From positions 62,001-126,000 of the forward strand of contig NZ_BMNB01000011.1 of the NCBI RefSeq assembly GCF_014646235.1: 64,000 nt of DNA, written 5' to 3'. Below the pieces are notes generated by a model, which saw only the letters and a program-made list of their open reading frames with translations, was not told the DNA's origin and searched no databases. Of this stretch, positions 7,933-18,112 are shown in pieces. Origin of the DNA: Micromonospora sonchi. GTDB taxonomy: Bacteria > Actinomycetota > Actinomycetes > Mycobacteriales > Micromonosporaceae. Made by a program: the position numbers and the translations under genes. How positions within the stretch are numbered: the stretch's first letter is position 1; each line of letters starts with the position of its first letter.

Positions 7933-10900
7933 GATCGCCTGGTTCGGAGCGACCGGAGGACGGCCCGGACGAGCGGCGTGGCAAGGGCCGCCGCTGGGGC
8001 CGGGGCAGGCCCGAGGCCACCCCGGAGGAACCAGCAGCCGGCGAGGACCTCGGCTGGATCGACGACCTGCGATCGGCCAAGCAGCAGCGCGGCGATCTCG
8101 GCCCCGGCGGTACGCCGGCACCGGACACGCCGCCCGGCCCCGAGTTCGCCGGCCAGATGCCACCCGGTCGTCCCGTCCCGCCCCCCGTCGGCCGCCCGGC
8201 GCCGGAGCCGCCCGGCGGCCCCGTCCCGCCGGTGGCCCCCGGTGGTCGTGCGGCGGGGCCGGGTGGGCCGGTTCCGCCCGGCGGTCGAGTACCGGTGGGG
8301 CCCGGTGGGCCTGTCCCGCCTGCGGGCCCCGGTGGTCGCGCGCCGGGGACGCCGAGCCGTTCCGTGCCGGTGGAGCCGACCGCTGGCCCGCCCACCACTC
8401 CCCCGCCGACCACCGCCCCGCCGACCACCGCCCCGCCGCGCCGGGGAGTCGCCGAGCCGCCCCGGGCTCGGCCGGTCGATGGTCCCTGGCCGGGTGCCCC
8501 GGGCCCGCACCCTCCGGCTGTCCCCCCGAACGTCGGTGGCCCCCGACCGGCCGCCGGACCTGTGCCCGCTGGTGCCGGGCCCCGGCCGGACGCCACTGGC
8601 CGGCAGCAGCCACCCGTCGCCCCGCCATATTCCGGTCCGCCGCCGGCCGGTCCGCCGCCGGCCGGTCCGCCGCCGGCCGGTCCCGTCGGGCGTCGCGACA
8701 CCGGCGCGCCGAACACTCCGCCTGGCGGTTGGCCGGCGGCTGACGCCGCTGCGCCCGCCCGGCGGACGCGTTCCGGTCCGCCCGCCGAGCCGGCCTCCGG
8801 TCCGCCGACCGGCCCGATCTCCGGTCCCCCCGTCGGGCCCTTCTCCGGGGTGCCGGCCGGTCCCGTGTCGGGCCCGCCCGCACCGCGCCGGATGCCCGAC
8901 CGTCGGCCGGACGGGGTGCCCGCCGGCTCTCGGCGGGCGGCGCCCGGCGGAGTCGAGTCTCCCCGCATCCCGGCGACCCGCGAATCCGACGCCGGGGGGT
9001 CGCCGGCCGGCCCTCCGGACCCGCTGGCGGCTCGACGCGGCCGACGCGCCGCGGCAGAGCCCACGCCCGCCACGGACCAGGTGGGCCGCGGTCCGGGTCG
9101 TCCGGTGCCGGGGATGACGTCCGCACCCGAGGGCCCGACCGACGGCCGACATGCCGGCCGTCGGCGCGCCCCTGACGACGGCCAACCGGTGGTGCCGCTC
9201 TCCGGCAACGCACCGCCGATCCCCGGTGTGCCGTCCGGCGGCGCCACTGCCGCCTCCGATGGCGGTGCCGGGGTACGCAGTGGCCGCCGTGGCCTGCCGG
9301 AGGATCCGGCGATGCCGGTACCGGGCGACCGGACGGGGCCGCGGGCGCCGGACGCCGGACGCCGTTCGGCCGATGCCACGGACCTGCCGTCACGGGGTCA
9401 GCACGGGACCGACGCCGGTTCGCCGTCGCGGGACACGGGGCCGACGCCGGGCCGCGAGCGGCGGGCCGCCGAGGAACCGTTGCCCGGAGGGGGTCGGACG
9501 GGTGGTGACACCGCCGAACGCTCGACCGTGCCCCGGTCCGGCGCCGGCCGCGCCGGCCGCCCCGAGCGACCGGCCGACTGGCTGCGACAGGCCGGCCGTA
9601 CCCACCACACCGATCCGGCACTGTCGACGATCAAACGGCGCGGGACATCACCCGGAGACCCGGCCGGGCGTGCCGGCGGAACACCGTCGGGCGGCATCCC
9701 GGTGCTCGGTGAGCGCGGCGCGGAGCCGCCCACCGGCCCCGCCACCGTCCGGCCGGACGGTGGCACCGTGCCTGGCCGTCCCCTCGGTGACGGACGCTCC
9801 GCCGGCCCCGGCCCCGGCCCCGGCCCGGGACGTGCGGGTGCCGCCGTGCCGCGCCGTGCCGAGGAACCGCCCACCGGGCGGGGGCGTGCCGTGCCCGACT
9901 CCGGGCCACCCACCACCGGCCCGGCGACGAACGAGCTACCGGGCGGGCGCGCCGGATCCGAGGCGCCCCTCGGGCGCCCCCGGGCGTCCGCCCGACCCGA
10001 CGGTGCGCCGGCTGGCCCGCCGCGCGGTGCCGTCCGCCCGGATGGTGCGCCGGCTGGCCCGTTGCGCGGTGCCGTCCGCCCGGACGGTGCGCAGGCCGGC
10101 CCGCGCGGTGCAGCCCGACTCGACATGCCGCCGGCGGGGCCGCCGAGGGCGAGCCGTCCCGACGGTCCGCCGCGCGGTGCCGCCCAGCCCGAGGGCCCGA
10201 TCGGCGGTCCCGGCCGCCCGGGCGGCATGCCACCGGGTCCCGCCCGCGCTGCGGCCCGCCCCGGGACCGACCCGGCCCGGCCCGACGCGGGTCCGCCCCG
10301 GTTGGATGCGGGCCTGCCCCGGCCGGGCGCTGCCCCGCCGATCGGTCCCGCCCCGGGACGTCCGGCCGGCGTCGCCGCGGAACGGGGCGAACCGTCACCG
10401 ACCGTGGCCCGTGCGGCCACCCCGCCCGTGCGACCCGATGACCGGCTGGCCGGGCGGGCCGCGCCACCCCATCGGACCCCTGAGCCCGCCGGCCCACCGG
10501 GGCCCCCGCCGCCGCGTGCCGGTGAGAACCCGGCGGTGGCCCGGGCGGCCGTGGCTCCCGTCGACCCGGTCGGGCAACGGTCCGGTCCGGAACCGTCGCT
10601 GCGGCGGCCCACCGAGCCGGAGCAGCCGGACTCCGACCGGCCCGGGGACGAGCTGTCCGACGTCGGCCCGGAACCGCGCCGGCAGGCCGGTGGCGAGCAG
10701 CGGGTACGGGCGATCATCCTGGCGGTGGTCAGCGTGATCCTGCTCGGCGGTGTCCCGGCCTTCTTCGGCGTACAGGCGATGAGGCAGGATCCGGTCTTCG
10801 TCTCGCTGGACGAACTGGACGTGCCAGACTGGGCCGCCGTCGAACCGGTCGACGACGTCAGTGGCAGCCGCTGGTGCCTGCTCGACTGCCGGCTGCGGGA

Positions 10901-11312
10901 GCGCACCGTCAACTCCGAGCGGTCGCCGGAGGATACGGCCGAGGTCTACGAGGCCGCGCTGAGCCAGGATGGTTGGCAGCGGTGGACGCCGGCCTACTGC
11001 CCCGAACAGGAGGAGAAGGGCAGCTACACCTGCTGGCGACGGGACGAACTGACCCTCGACCTCTGGGTCCGGGCACCCGCCTGCGTGCCGCCGCCGGTGG
11101 ACGGCGAGCCGGCGGTGGTGCCGGAGCCGGACCCGTCGACCGCGGCGGAGGAGTGCGCCGGATCGTTGGTGTCGGTGAAGGTGCGTAACGCGATCGACGA
11201 CGAGCGGACCCGGCCACAACCGACCACGGACCCCTCGCTGACCGGTGTGGATCCCTATCCGACTCTGGGCGAGGACCCGCTGGGCGAGTTGACCTCGTCA
11301 CCACCGTCCTGA
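7929..11312 (+). CDS. Very long Pro/Gly/Arg-rich membrane-anchored protein with a six-Cys extracytoplasmic domain
   Basis: 1,127 residues; not a recognised family. Residues 1 to about 920 are low-complexity (Pro, Gly, Ala, Arg), predicted disordered, with an acidic/basic head ([19 protein letters not shown]) and short tandem repeats. One hydrophobic helix follows at about 926-950 ([20 protein letters not shown]), then a compact 175-residue domain with six cysteines and many Trp residues. The topology is probably cytoplasmic tail, membrane helix, exported domain. GTG 7929 overlaps the rarA stop (GTGA), so it is co-expressed with rarA. Antisense frames here are also open because of codon composition, but the GC3 pattern, the membrane helix and the folded tail support this frame. 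A surface or division-related role is only a guess. Confidence 0.8.
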   Translation: MRSPGSERPEDGPDERRGKGRRWGRGRPEATPEEPAAGEDLGWIDDLRSAKQQRGDLGPGGTPAPDTPPGPEFAGQMPPGRPVPPPVGRPAPEPPGGPVPPVAPGGRAAGPGGPVPPGGRVPVGPGGPVPPAGPGGRAPGTPSRSVPVEPTAGPPTTPPPTTAPPTTAPPRRGVAEPPRARPVDGPWPGAPGPHPPAVPPNVGGPRPAAGPVPAGAGPRPDATGRQQPPVAPPYSGPPPAGPPPAGPPPAGPVGRRDTGAPNTPPGGWPAADAAAPARRTRSGPPAEPASGPPTGPISGPPVGPFSGVPAGPVSGPPAPRRMPDRRPDGVPAGSRRAAPGGVESPRIPATRESDAGGSPAGPPDPLAARRGRRAAAEPTPATDQVGRGPGRPVPGMTSAPEGPTDGRHAGRRRAPDDGQPVVPLSGNAPPIPGVPSGGATAASDGGAGVRSGRRGLPEDPAMPVPGDRTGPRAPDAGRRSADATDLPSRGQHGTDAGSPSRDTGPTPGRERRAAEEPLPGGGRTGGDTAERSTVPRSGAGRAGRPERPADWLRQAGRTHHTDPALSTIKRRGTSPGDPAGRAGGTPSGGIPVLGERGAEPPTGPATVRPDGGTVPGRPLGDGRSAGPGPGPGPGRAGAAVPRRAEEPPTGRGRAVPDSGPPTTGPATNELPGGRAGSEAPLGRPRASARPDGAPAGPPRGAVRPDGAPAGPLRGAVRPDGAQAGPRGAARLDMPPAGPPRASRPDGPPRGAAQPEGPIGGPGRPGGMPPGPARAAARPGTDPARPDAGPPRLDAGLPRPGAAPPIGPAPGRPAGVAAERGEPSPTVARAATPPVRPDDRLAGRAAPPHRTPEPAGPPGPPPPRAGENPAVARAAVAPVDPVGQRSGPEPSLRRPTEPEQPDSDRPGDELSDVGPEPRRQAGGEQRVRAIILAVVSVILLGGVPAFFGVQAMRQDPVFVSLDELDVPDWAAVEPVDDVSGSRWCLLDCRLRERTVNSERSPEDTAEVYEAALSQDGWQRWTPAYCPEQEEKGSYTCWRRDELTLDLWVRAPACVPPPVDGEPAVVPEPDPSTAAEECAGSLVSVKVRNAIDDERTRPQPTTDPSLTGVDPYPTLGEDPLGELTSSPPS
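8636..8680 (+). repeat. Three exact tandem 15-bp units inside the Pro-rich gene
   Basis: TCCGCCGCCGGCCGG is repeated three times without change and encodes (GPPPA)-type pentapeptides. The unit is a multiple of three, so copy-number change would keep the frame. Confidence 0.85.
10002..10124 (+). repeat. 42-bp tandem repeat ([14 protein letters not shown] units) inside the Pro-rich gene
   Basis: Two near-identical 42-bp units (10002-10043 and 10044-10085) and a third decayed unit from 10086 encode 14-residue blocks of the form GAPAGPxRGAVRPD. They show recent expansion within the disordered region. Confidence 0.8.
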
Positions 11313-11459
11313 GCCGATTGTCATCACGGACGGTAGGGTCTGCTTCTGGCGGCCCGTGTGCGTGCGCTGGTCCGGGCCTGCCGGGCGTTGTCGTGGGCGA
11401 GACGGTCGTGCGTCTCGGGACCGTCGAGGTCCCGGGGCATCTGCTTGAGGAGGACAGGC

Positions 11460-11921
11460 GTGGGCTTTCTGGAAGTCGCGGCGTTGGTCGCGGCGATCGC
11501 GTTCGCGATGCTGGTGCTGATCCTGACGCTGCCCATCCTGCGGTTGCGACACACGGTGGACGCCACCACCCGGATGATCAACGACCTCAACGACCGGACC
11601 GGCCCGCTGCTCGGTGACGTCAACGCCACCGTCCGCAACGTCAACATCACGCTGGAGCAGGTTCAGACGTCGCTCGACGGCGTGAACCTGCAACTGGCCA
11701 AGGTCGACACGATGACCAGCCACGCGCAGAACATCAGCGCCAACGTCGCCAACCTGGTCACCGTCGTCTCGGCCGCCGCGGCCAACCCGTTGGTCAAGGT
11801 GGCCGCGTTCGGCTACGGGGTGCGCAGGGCGGCCGCCGCCCGGCGGCACGCGGAGACCGAACGCGAGGTCCGCGACACCATCAAGGCTCAGCGGCGCGCC
11901 AACCGGCGCGGGAACCGCTGA
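11460..11921 (+). CDS. DUF948-type membrane-anchored coiled-coil protein
   Basis: 153 residues. GTG 11460 has AGGAGG at an ideal 6-base spacing. One N-terminal membrane helix (EVAALVAAIAFAMLVLIL) is followed by a long helical, Asn/Thr/Val-heptad segment (LLGDVNATVRNVNITLEQVQ), typical of DUF948. The C-terminal end is basic. Proteins of this kind sit just upstream of alaS in many actinobacteria, paired with the next small gene. The biochemical role is unknown. Confidence 0.85.
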   Translation: MGFLEVAALVAAIAFAMLVLILTLPILRLRHTVDATTRMINDLNDRTGPLLGDVNATVRNVNITLEQVQTSLDGVNLQLAKVDTMTSHAQNISANVANLVTVVSAAAANPLVKVAAFGYGVRRAAAARRHAETEREVRDTIKAQRRANRRGNR

Positions 11922-11946
11922 CCGACGCGAAAGCGGAGGTACGAGC

Positions 11947-12252
11947 ATGAGGCGCCTGTTCTGGCTGGGCATCGGGCTGGCCGTCGGCGTGGTGGTGGTC
12001 CGCAAGGCGACCCGCGCCGCACACGCGTACACCCCGGCCGGCATCGCCGACAACCTGTCACAATCCGCTGGCGGTCTGGTCGAGGAACTGCGTAGCTTCG
12101 TGGCGGACGTACGCGCCGGGATGGCCGAGCGGGAGCAGGAGATCCACGAGGCGTTCGCCCAGGGTGAGGCGTTCGACGACCAGTTCGCCGAGTTGCGGGA
12201 GGACCCGCGGATCGGTGACCGAGAAATCTTTCCGGAGGAACCCCAGCGATGA
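11947..12252 (+). CDS. Small membrane-associated protein upstream of alaS (DUF6167-like)
   Basis: 101 residues. ATG 11947 follows GGAGGT. An N-terminal hydrophobic helix ([17 protein letters not shown]) precedes an amphipathic helical region with [17 protein letters not shown]. That run is shared, from memory, with actinobacterial proteins annotated DUF6167, which occur at this same place before alaS. The stop overlaps the alaS ATG by 4 bases (ATGA), giving translational coupling. Function unknown. Confidence 0.82.
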   Translation: MRRLFWLGIGLAVGVVVVRKATRAAHAYTPAGIADNLSQSAGGLVEELRSFVADVRAGMAEREQEIHEAFAQGEAFDDQFAELREDPRIGDREIFPEEPQR

Positions 12253-14927
12253 AGACGGCGGAGATCAAGCGGCGGTACCTCGCCCACTTCGAGGCGAACG
12301 GCCATGCCGTGGTGCCGTCCGCTCCGCTGCCCGCCATCAGCGACCCGAACCTGCTGTTCGTCAACGCCGGCATGGTGCAGTTCGTTCCCTACTTCCTCGG
12401 CCAGCAGACGCCACCGTACTCGCGTGCGGTGAGCGTGCAGAAGTGCATCCGTACGCCGGACATCGACGAGGTCGGCAAGACCAGCCGGCACGGCACGTTC
12501 TTCCAGATGAACGGCAACTTCTCCTTCGGTGACTACTTCAAGGACGGGGCGATCCCGCTCGCCTGGGACCTGGTGACCAAACCGGTCGATCAGGGCGGCT
12601 TCGGGCTGGACCCGGAGCGGATCTGGGCGACGGTCTACCTCGACGACGACGAGGCGTACGACATCTGGCGCCGCACCGGCGTGCCGGCGGAGCGGATCGT
12701 GCGACGCGGCAAGGCGGACAACTTCTGGTCGATGGGCATCCCGGGGCCGGCGGGCCCCTGCTCCGAGCTGTACTACGACCGGGGCCCGGCGTACGGCGCC
12801 GAGGGCGGTCCGGAGGTGGACGAGGACCGGTACCTGGAATTCTGGAACCTCGTCTTCATGCAGTACGAGATCGCGGACGTGACCAGCAAGGAGCACTTCC
12901 GCATTGTCGGTGACCTGCCGAAGAAGAACATCGACACCGGCATGGGCCTGGAGCGGATGGCCTCGATCCTGCAGGGCGTCGACAACCTCTACGAGATCGA
13001 CGAGGTCCGGCCGATCCTGGACCGGGCGGCCGAGCTGACCGGCAAACGGTACGGCGTGCACTCCGGCCAGGCCGCCAACCAGTCGCACCCGGACGACGTA
13101 CGGCTGCGGGTGGTCGCCGACCACGTGCGTACCGCGCTGATGCTGATCGGTGACGGGGTGACCCCGAGCAACGAGGGCCGGGGCTACGTGCTGCGGCGGA
13201 TCATGCGACGGGCGATCCGGGCGGTGCGGCTGCTCGGTTGGCAGGAACGGGCGCTGCCGGAGCTGCTGCCGGTCGCCCGGGACTGCATGGCCGCGTCGTA
13301 TCCGGAACTGGCCACCGACTTCGAGCGCATCTCGGCGTACGCGTACGCGGAGGAGGACGCCTTCCTCGCCACGCTGCGCGCCGGCACCACGATCCTGGAC
13401 ACCGCGATCGCCGAGACCCGCACCGCGGGTGGCCGGGCGCTCTCCGGTGACAAGGCCTTCCAGCTGCACGACACGTACGGCTTCCCGATCGACCTGACCC
13501 TGGAGATCGCCGCCGAGCAGGGGCTCGACGTCGACCAGGAAGGCTTCCGCCGGCTGATGGCCGACCAGCGGGCCCGGGCCAAGGCCGACGCACAGGCCCG
13601 TAAGACCGGGCACACCGATCTGTCGGCGTACCGCTCGGTGCTCGACGCCGGCGGGCCGGTGACCTTCACCGGCTACACCGAGACGACCCGCGAGTCGACG
13701 GTACGGGCGGTGCTGGGCACCGCCGGTCCGCGCGCGGCGGCAGTCGAGGGCGACGTGGTGGAGCTGGTGCTCGACACCACCCCGTTCTACGCCGAGGGCG
13801 GCGGGCAGCAGCCCGACCACGGAATGATCACCGTCGGTGGCGGTCAGGTCGAGGTCCTCGACGTGCAGCAGCCGGTGCCGGGGCTGATCGTGCACCGGGC
13901 CCGGGTGATCCGGGGCGAGGTGCGGGCGGGGGAGACCGGCTACGCCGAGATCGACACCAGCCGTCGGCGGGCCATCTCCCGGTCGCACACCGCCACCCAC
14001 CTGGTGCACCAGACGATGCGCAACTTCCTCGGCGAGTCCGCCACCCAGGCCGGCTCGCTGAACGCCCCGGGTCGGCTGCGCTTCGACTTCAACACCGCGA
14101 CCGGGGTGGCGCCGAGCGTGCTGCGCGACGTCGAGCAGCAGGTCAACGAGGTGCTCCTGGCCGACCTGGAGGTGCACGCCTTCGTCACCTCGCTGGAGGA
14201 GGCGCGCCGCATCGGCGCAATGGCGCTGTTCGGCGAGAAGTACGGCGAGCAGGTCCGGGTGGTGGAGGTCGGCGACTACGCCCGCGAGCTGTGCGGTGGC
14301 ACCCACGTGTCCCGTTCCGGCCAGCTCGGCCTGGTCAAGATCCTCTCCGAGGCGTCCATCGGGTCCGGCGTACGCCGGGTCGAGGCGCTGGTCGGCATGG
14401 ACGCGTTCAACTTCCTGGCCCGCGAGCACCTGCTGGTCGCCCGCCTCGCCGAGCTGTACCGGGTCCCCTCCGAACAGGTCGCCGAACGGGTCGAGCAGAC
14501 GGTCACCCAGCTGCGCGACGCCGAGAAGGAGTTGGAGAAGCTGCGCGCCCAGCTGGTGCTCGGCGGCGCCGCGGCGCTGGCCGCCCAGGCCAGGGACGTG
14601 CGGGGGGTCGCGTACGTCGGCACCGAAGCGCCCGAGGGGGCGGCCGGCAACGATGTGCGGACCCTCGCCCAGGAGATCCGGGGCCGGATCGATCCCGCCC
14701 GGCCCGGAGTGGTCGCGGTGGCGGCCCGCTCGAACGGCAAGGCGTCCCTGGTGGTGGCGGTGAACCCGGCCGCCCGCAGCCGAGGGCTGGCCGCGAACAA
14801 CCTGGTCAAGGCCGCGTTCTCGGGGCGCGGCGGCGGCAGCCCGGATCTCGCCCAGGGCGGCGGGCTGCCCGAGTCGGAGGCGCCGAACCTCCTGCTCACG
14901 GTCGAGAAGGCGATCGCCGAGGCGTGA
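12249..14927 (+). CDS. alaS: Alanyl-tRNA synthetase
   Basis: 892-residue class II synthetase for tRNA-Ala, full length. The catalytic core begins with [20 protein letters not shown] and has the class II motif region [20 protein letters not shown]. The zinc-binding editing domain carries HTATH (about residue 579) and CGGTH (about residue 681), which deacylate Ser/Gly-tRNA-Ala. The C-terminal coiled-coil and C-Ala domain follow, with the glycine-rich end [14 protein letters not shown]. It starts inside the stop of the preceding gene and ends in a strong terminator. Confidence 0.98.
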   Translation: MKTAEIKRRYLAHFEANGHAVVPSAPLPAISDPNLLFVNAGMVQFVPYFLGQQTPPYSRAVSVQKCIRTPDIDEVGKTSRHGTFFQMNGNFSFGDYFKDGAIPLAWDLVTKPVDQGGFGLDPERIWATVYLDDDEAYDIWRRTGVPAERIVRRGKADNFWSMGIPGPAGPCSELYYDRGPAYGAEGGPEVDEDRYLEFWNLVFMQYEIADVTSKEHFRIVGDLPKKNIDTGMGLERMASILQGVDNLYEIDEVRPILDRAAELTGKRYGVHSGQAANQSHPDDVRLRVVADHVRTALMLIGDGVTPSNEGRGYVLRRIMRRAIRAVRLLGWQERALPELLPVARDCMAASYPELATDFERISAYAYAEEDAFLATLRAGTTILDTAIAETRTAGGRALSGDKAFQLHDTYGFPIDLTLEIAAEQGLDVDQEGFRRLMADQRARAKADAQARKTGHTDLSAYRSVLDAGGPVTFTGYTETTRESTVRAVLGTAGPRAAAVEGDVVELVLDTTPFYAEGGGQQPDHGMITVGGGQVEVLDVQQPVPGLIVHRARVIRGEVRAGETGYAEIDTSRRRAISRSHTATHLVHQTMRNFLGESATQAGSLNAPGRLRFDFNTATGVAPSVLRDVEQQVNEVLLADLEVHAFVTSLEEARRIGAMALFGEKYGEQVRVVEVGDYARELCGGTHVSRSGQLGLVKILSEASIGSGVRRVEALVGMDAFNFLAREHLLVARLAELYRVPSEQVAERVEQTVTQLRDAEKELEKLRAQLVLGGAAALAAQARDVRGVAYVGTEAPEGAAGNDVRTLAQEIRGRIDPARPGVVAVAARSNGKASLVVAVNPAARSRGLAANNLVKAAFSGRGGGSPDLAQGGGLPESEAPNLLLTVEKAIAEA

Positions 14928-14940
14928 GCCACCAGCGAGG

Positions 14941-14983
14941 CGGGTCAGGGCGGGCCAATCCGGTCCGCCCTGACCCGTTTTTT
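14941..14983 (+). terminator. Intrinsic terminator of the rarA-alaS transcript
   Basis: 13-bp stem (14941-14953 with 14965-14977), an 11-base loop and six T residues directly after. It is the only clear U-tract terminator in the window. It ends 18 bases before ruvX. Confidence 0.9.
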
Positions 14984-15000
14984 GCGAAAGGTGACGCGGC

Positions 15001-15462
15001 GTGACTGATTTGCCTCGTGGCGTGCGGCTGGGCGTGGACGTCGGTCAGGTCCGGGTGGGGGTGTCCCGGTCCGATCCGCACGGGGTGCTCGCCACCCCGC
15101 TGGTCACCCTCGCCAGGGAGCAGAACCCCAGGTCAGACGCGGTGCCGTCGGACATCGCCGAGCTTGCCGCGCTGGTCGCCGAGCACGAGGCGGTCGAGGT
15201 GGTGGTGGGTCTTCCGATCAACCTTGCCGGCAAACATGGACCCGCGGCGGAGCACGCGAAGGCGTACGCTCGACTTCTGGCTGGTGTGATTTCGCCGGTA
15301 CCGGTGACGCTGACCGACGAGAGGATGTCCACGGTCGTGGCGAGCCGCAGGCTTGCCGAGCGGGGTGTCCGGGGGAAGAAACAACGCGCGGTGGTCGACC
15401 AGGCCGCCGCGGTGGAGATTCTGCAGAGCTGGCTGGATGCGCAGCGGAGGCCGACGCGATGA
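15001..15462 (+). CDS. ruvX: Putative pre-16S rRNA nuclease YqgF / Holliday-junction resolvase-like
   Basis: 153-residue RNase H-fold protein of the YqgF family, which matures the 5' end of 16S rRNA (family knowledge). The first catalytic acidic strand is LGVDVGQVRVGV. VVGLPINLAG and the later DERMSTVVA supply the remaining conserved acidic residues and loop. GTG 15001 follows AAAGGTGA. It overlaps mltG by 4 bases (ATGA). Placement between alaS and mltG is the common actinobacterial order. Confidence 0.93.
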   Translation: MTDLPRGVRLGVDVGQVRVGVSRSDPHGVLATPLVTLAREQNPRSDAVPSDIAELAALVAEHEAVEVVVGLPINLAGKHGPAAEHAKAYARLLAGVISPVPVTLTDERMSTVVASRRLAERGVRGKKQRAVVDQAAAVEILQSWLDAQRRPTR

Positions 15463-16652
15463 TGGACGAGCTGGATCTCGGGTTCGACGAGCGTGAGAGG
15501 GGCGACAAGGGCAAACACCGACGCGGCCGTAAACGCGACGGCCGATCCGGTGGTGGTCGGGGCAAGACCATCTTCGCCCTGCTGCTGGCGCTGGTGCTGC
15601 TCGGCGGCATCGGCGGCGGTGCCTTCTACGGTTTCGACCGGATCCAGAATTTCCTCACCACCCCGGACTACGACGGTGCCGGCACCGAGGAGGTGACGGT
15701 CCAGATCCCGCAGGGCGCGTTCCTGGCCGACATGGCCGTGGTGCTCTACGAAGCCGACGTGGTCAAGAGCACCAAGGCGTTCACCAACGCCGCCAACGAC
15801 AACTCGCGCAGCCGCAACATCCAGCCCGGCACGTACAAGCTGCGCAAGCAGATGAGCGGCGAGAACGCCCTGGCCGCGATGCTCGATCCGGCCAACCGGA
15901 TCGTCAACGGGATCACCATCCCCGAGGGGCGCTCCGCGACGAGCATCTTCAAGCTGCTCAGCAAGCACACCGACATTCCGGTCAAGCAGTTCGAGACCGC
16001 CGCGAAGAACCCGGAGAAGCTCGGCGTGCCGGACTGGTGGTTCAAGCGCACCGACGGCAAGAAGTCCAAGAAGTCGATCGAGGGTTTCCTCTTCCCGGAC
16101 ACCTACGAGATTCCGCCGGACGCCACCGCCGAAACCATTCTCAAGCAGATGGTCGACCACTTCCTCACCGTCACCGGGCAGATGGAGTTCGCCGACCGGG
16201 TGGAGAAGGAACGCGGCGGGATCAGCCCGTACGAGGCGTTGATCGTCGCCTCCCTCGCCCAAGCCGAGGCCGGCACCAAGAAGGACCTCGGCAAGGTCGC
16301 CCGGGTCGCCTACAACCGGGCCTACGGCGAGTTCCCATGCAACTGCCTGGAGATGGACGTCACGGTCAACTACTACCTGGAGATGACGGGGCAGAAGACC
16401 AAGACGTCGGCTGAGATGACGCGGGACGAGCTGCTCGACACCAAGAACCCGTACAGCCGCAAGCTGCGGGGGATGATCCCCACCCCGATCAACAATCCGG
16501 GCAAGGACGCCCTCGAAGGCGCGATGGATCCGCCGAAGGGGAATTGGTTCTACTTCGTGGCCGTCGACAAGGAGGGCAACTCCGAGTTCGCCGAGACCTA
16601 CGAGCAGCACGAGAAGAACAAGGCGAAGGCCCGGGAGGCCGGGATCATCTGA
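15459..16652 (+). CDS. mltG: Endolytic murein transglycosylase MltG (YceG family)
   Basis: 397 residues. A cytoplasmic basic head (about 35 residues) precedes one membrane helix (IFALLLALVLLGGIGGGAFYGF), a LysM-like region, and the YceG catalytic domain. The likely catalytic Glu is Glu270 in ASLAQAEAG. The conserved end GMIPTPINNPGKDALEGAM followed by NWFYFVAVDKEGNSEFAETYEQH is complete. It cleaves nascent glycan strands next to the membrane and is thought to set strand length. The usual ASIVE-R-E form is altered to SLAQAEAG, a variation common in actinobacteria. It is co-translated with ruvX. Confidence 0.93.
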   Translation: MMDELDLGFDERERGDKGKHRRGRKRDGRSGGGRGKTIFALLLALVLLGGIGGGAFYGFDRIQNFLTTPDYDGAGTEEVTVQIPQGAFLADMAVVLYEADVVKSTKAFTNAANDNSRSRNIQPGTYKLRKQMSGENALAAMLDPANRIVNGITIPEGRSATSIFKLLSKHTDIPVKQFETAAKNPEKLGVPDWWFKRTDGKKSKKSIEGFLFPDTYEIPPDATAETILKQMVDHFLTVTGQMEFADRVEKERGGISPYEALIVASLAQAEAGTKKDLGKVARVAYNRAYGEFPCNCLEMDVTVNYYLEMTGQKTKTSAEMTRDELLDTKNPYSRKLRGMIPTPINNPGKDALEGAMDPPKGNWFYFVAVDKEGNSEFAETYEQHEKNKAKAREAGII

Positions 16653-16667
16653 TCCGGCGGCGGCTCA

Positions 16668-16702
16668 TGCGGTGGGGTGGAGATGATCTGCACCCCACCG
16701 CA
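16668..16702. terminator. Bidirectional hairpin between mltG and the xylanase gene
   Basis: 12-bp perfect stem (16668-16679 with 16691-16702) and an 11-base loop, in the 70-base gap between two converging genes. Confidence 0.75.
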
Positions 16703-16722
16703 CGTCGGGGCCTGAGTCGTGG

Positions 16723-17982
16723 TCAGGCCAGGTCGATGGTTGCCGCGGTGTCGGCGGCATCGATGGTGAAGCGCGCGGTGCGGTCGCCTGCCGAGACGGT
16801 GTAGTCGCCGAGGAAGCCCTCGACGGTGACGGTGCCGTCCGCGTCGGTGCGCATGGTGGTGGGCGGCAGCCACCACTCGCCCTTGATGAGGGCTTCCAGG
16901 GCGTCGTACGACGGCTTGCGGCTGCCGTCGGCGCGGACCAGGCCGGCGGGGGCACCGAGCCACGCGCCCCGGTCGGTGAGCCCCCAGTAGTTGATCGACT
17001 CGACGGCGGGGTGGGCGAGCAGCGACCGGTAGTGCCGGGCGATGTCGTCGGCCTGCCGCGCCTCGCCCTCGGGGGTGCTCGGCCACTCCGGGATCTGGTA
17101 GTCGTTGAGGTCCACGATCTCGGGCGGCATGAGGTGGCCGGAGACCAGCGTGGTCTCGGTCAGGTGCAGCGGCAGACCGTAGCGCGCGAACCGGTCGAGC
17201 AGCTGCTGCATCTGTTCCTCGCCCCGGTACCCCTGGTGCATGTGGGTCTGCAGCCCGATCGCGTCGATGCGGATCCCGGCTTCGAGCACCCCCTCGATCA
17301 GGCACTCGTAGGCCGAGCTGAGGTCGAAGTCGTTGAGCAGCAGGGTGGCCGCCGGGTTGGCCGCGCGGGCCTCCTCGAACGCCATCCGCACCATGTGGAT
17401 GCGGCCCCGGGCCCGGGCCAGGGGGGTGATGGCGTTGTCCCCGTTGGCGAAGACGGGCATGATGACCGCCTCGTTGATCGCGTCCCAGGTGTCGATCAGG
17501 CCGGCGAACCCGCCGACCAGGTCACGGATGCGGGCCCGTTGCAGCCGTTCGACCTCGTCGAGGTCGACGCCGAGCAGCCACGGCGGCTGCACGGTGTGCC
17601 AGACGAGCGGGTGACCCTTGACCGTCACGCCGCGCTCGGCCAGCCACCGCGCCGTCTTCGTCAGGCGCTCGGTGTCGGGGGCGCCGCGCCGCGGCTCGTA
17701 ACTGCCCCAGTAGAACGGCAGGGTCGCGGTGTTGAACAGGTTGAGCCACAGCTCGCCCAGCCGCTCCAGGTCCACCTGGTCGGTACCGCCGAAGGGCTGG
17801 CCGTCCGCCTCGGGGCGGGGGCCACCGACCAGGTCGACGAAGTCGAAGCCGATGTTGCCGAAGCCGAAGGCGTGCCGCTGCTGGGCGACCGTCACCGGCT
17901 GCTCGGGGAGCGGCTGCCCTTCCGGCCCCCGGACGACGAGCGTGGTCTTTCCCCTGCGATGCCGCAGGCTGGTGTCAGACAT
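16723..17982 (-). CDS. GH10 endo-1,4-beta-xylanase-like enzyme without signal peptide
   Basis: 419 residues, minus strand. ATG 17982 is preceded by GGAG at a proper distance. After an N-terminal beta-type region (to about residue 35), the (beta/alpha)8 barrel of family GH10 runs to about residue 375. It includes KGHPLVWH, the acid/base Glu171 in WDAINEA, and the nucleophile Glu276 in LHLTETTLV. A final 40-residue beta segment follows. No signal peptide precedes MSDTSLRHRR, so the enzyme should act on imported xylo-oligosaccharides or leave the cell another way. A 13-bp palindrome lies just upstream (18008-18020). It stands alone between mltG and aroE in opposite orientation and looks like an inserted gene. 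Confidence 0.9.
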   Translation of the reverse strand: MSDTSLRHRRGKTTLVVRGPEGQPLPEQPVTVAQQRHAFGFGNIGFDFVDLVGGPRPEADGQPFGGTDQVDLERLGELWLNLFNTATLPFYWGSYEPRRGAPDTERLTKTARWLAERGVTVKGHPLVWHTVQPPWLLGVDLDEVERLQRARIRDLVGGFAGLIDTWDAINEAVIMPVFANGDNAITPLARARGRIHMVRMAFEEARAANPAATLLLNDFDLSSAYECLIEGVLEAGIRIDAIGLQTHMHQGYRGEEQMQQLLDRFARYGLPLHLTETTLVSGHLMPPEIVDLNDYQIPEWPSTPEGEARQADDIARHYRSLLAHPAVESINYWGLTDRGAWLGAPAGLVRADGSRKPSYDALEALIKGEWWLPPTTMRTDADGTVTVEGFLGDYTVSAGDRTARFTIDAADTAATIDLA

Positions 17983-18007
17983 GCCTCTCCTTCGCGTGGC
18001 CCGGCCG

Positions 18008-18020
18008 TGAACGACGTTCA
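18008..18020. promoter_or_regulatory. Palindrome TGAACGACGTTCA, candidate operator for the xylanase gene
   Basis: Perfect inverted repeat of 6 bp with a 1-base centre, 25 bases ahead of the xylanase start codon, in the divergent gap with aroE. LacI-family operators controlling glycosidase genes have this size and symmetry, so it is a candidate repressor site. No regulator gene is adjacent. Confidence 0.4.
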
Positions 18021-18112
18021 TGATCCCGCAGAGCGGGGGCCTGCCGCAGCGGTCGGTTCGGTGTTGAATACCGTTGACGGTTGGCACTGCGGTTTGGGGA
18101 GGATCGTTGGCT

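Noticed and set aside
8636..10124. Tandem repeats read as a CRISPR-like array
   Set aside because: Units are contiguous, in multiples of three and code for Pro-rich peptides; there are no spacers and no cas genes.
7923..10912. Several long alternative frames on both strands over the proline-rich gene
   Set aside because: All are products of the low-complexity GC-rich repeats. Only the frame from 7929 leads to a membrane helix and a complex Cys/Trp-containing domain and overlaps rarA in the usual way.
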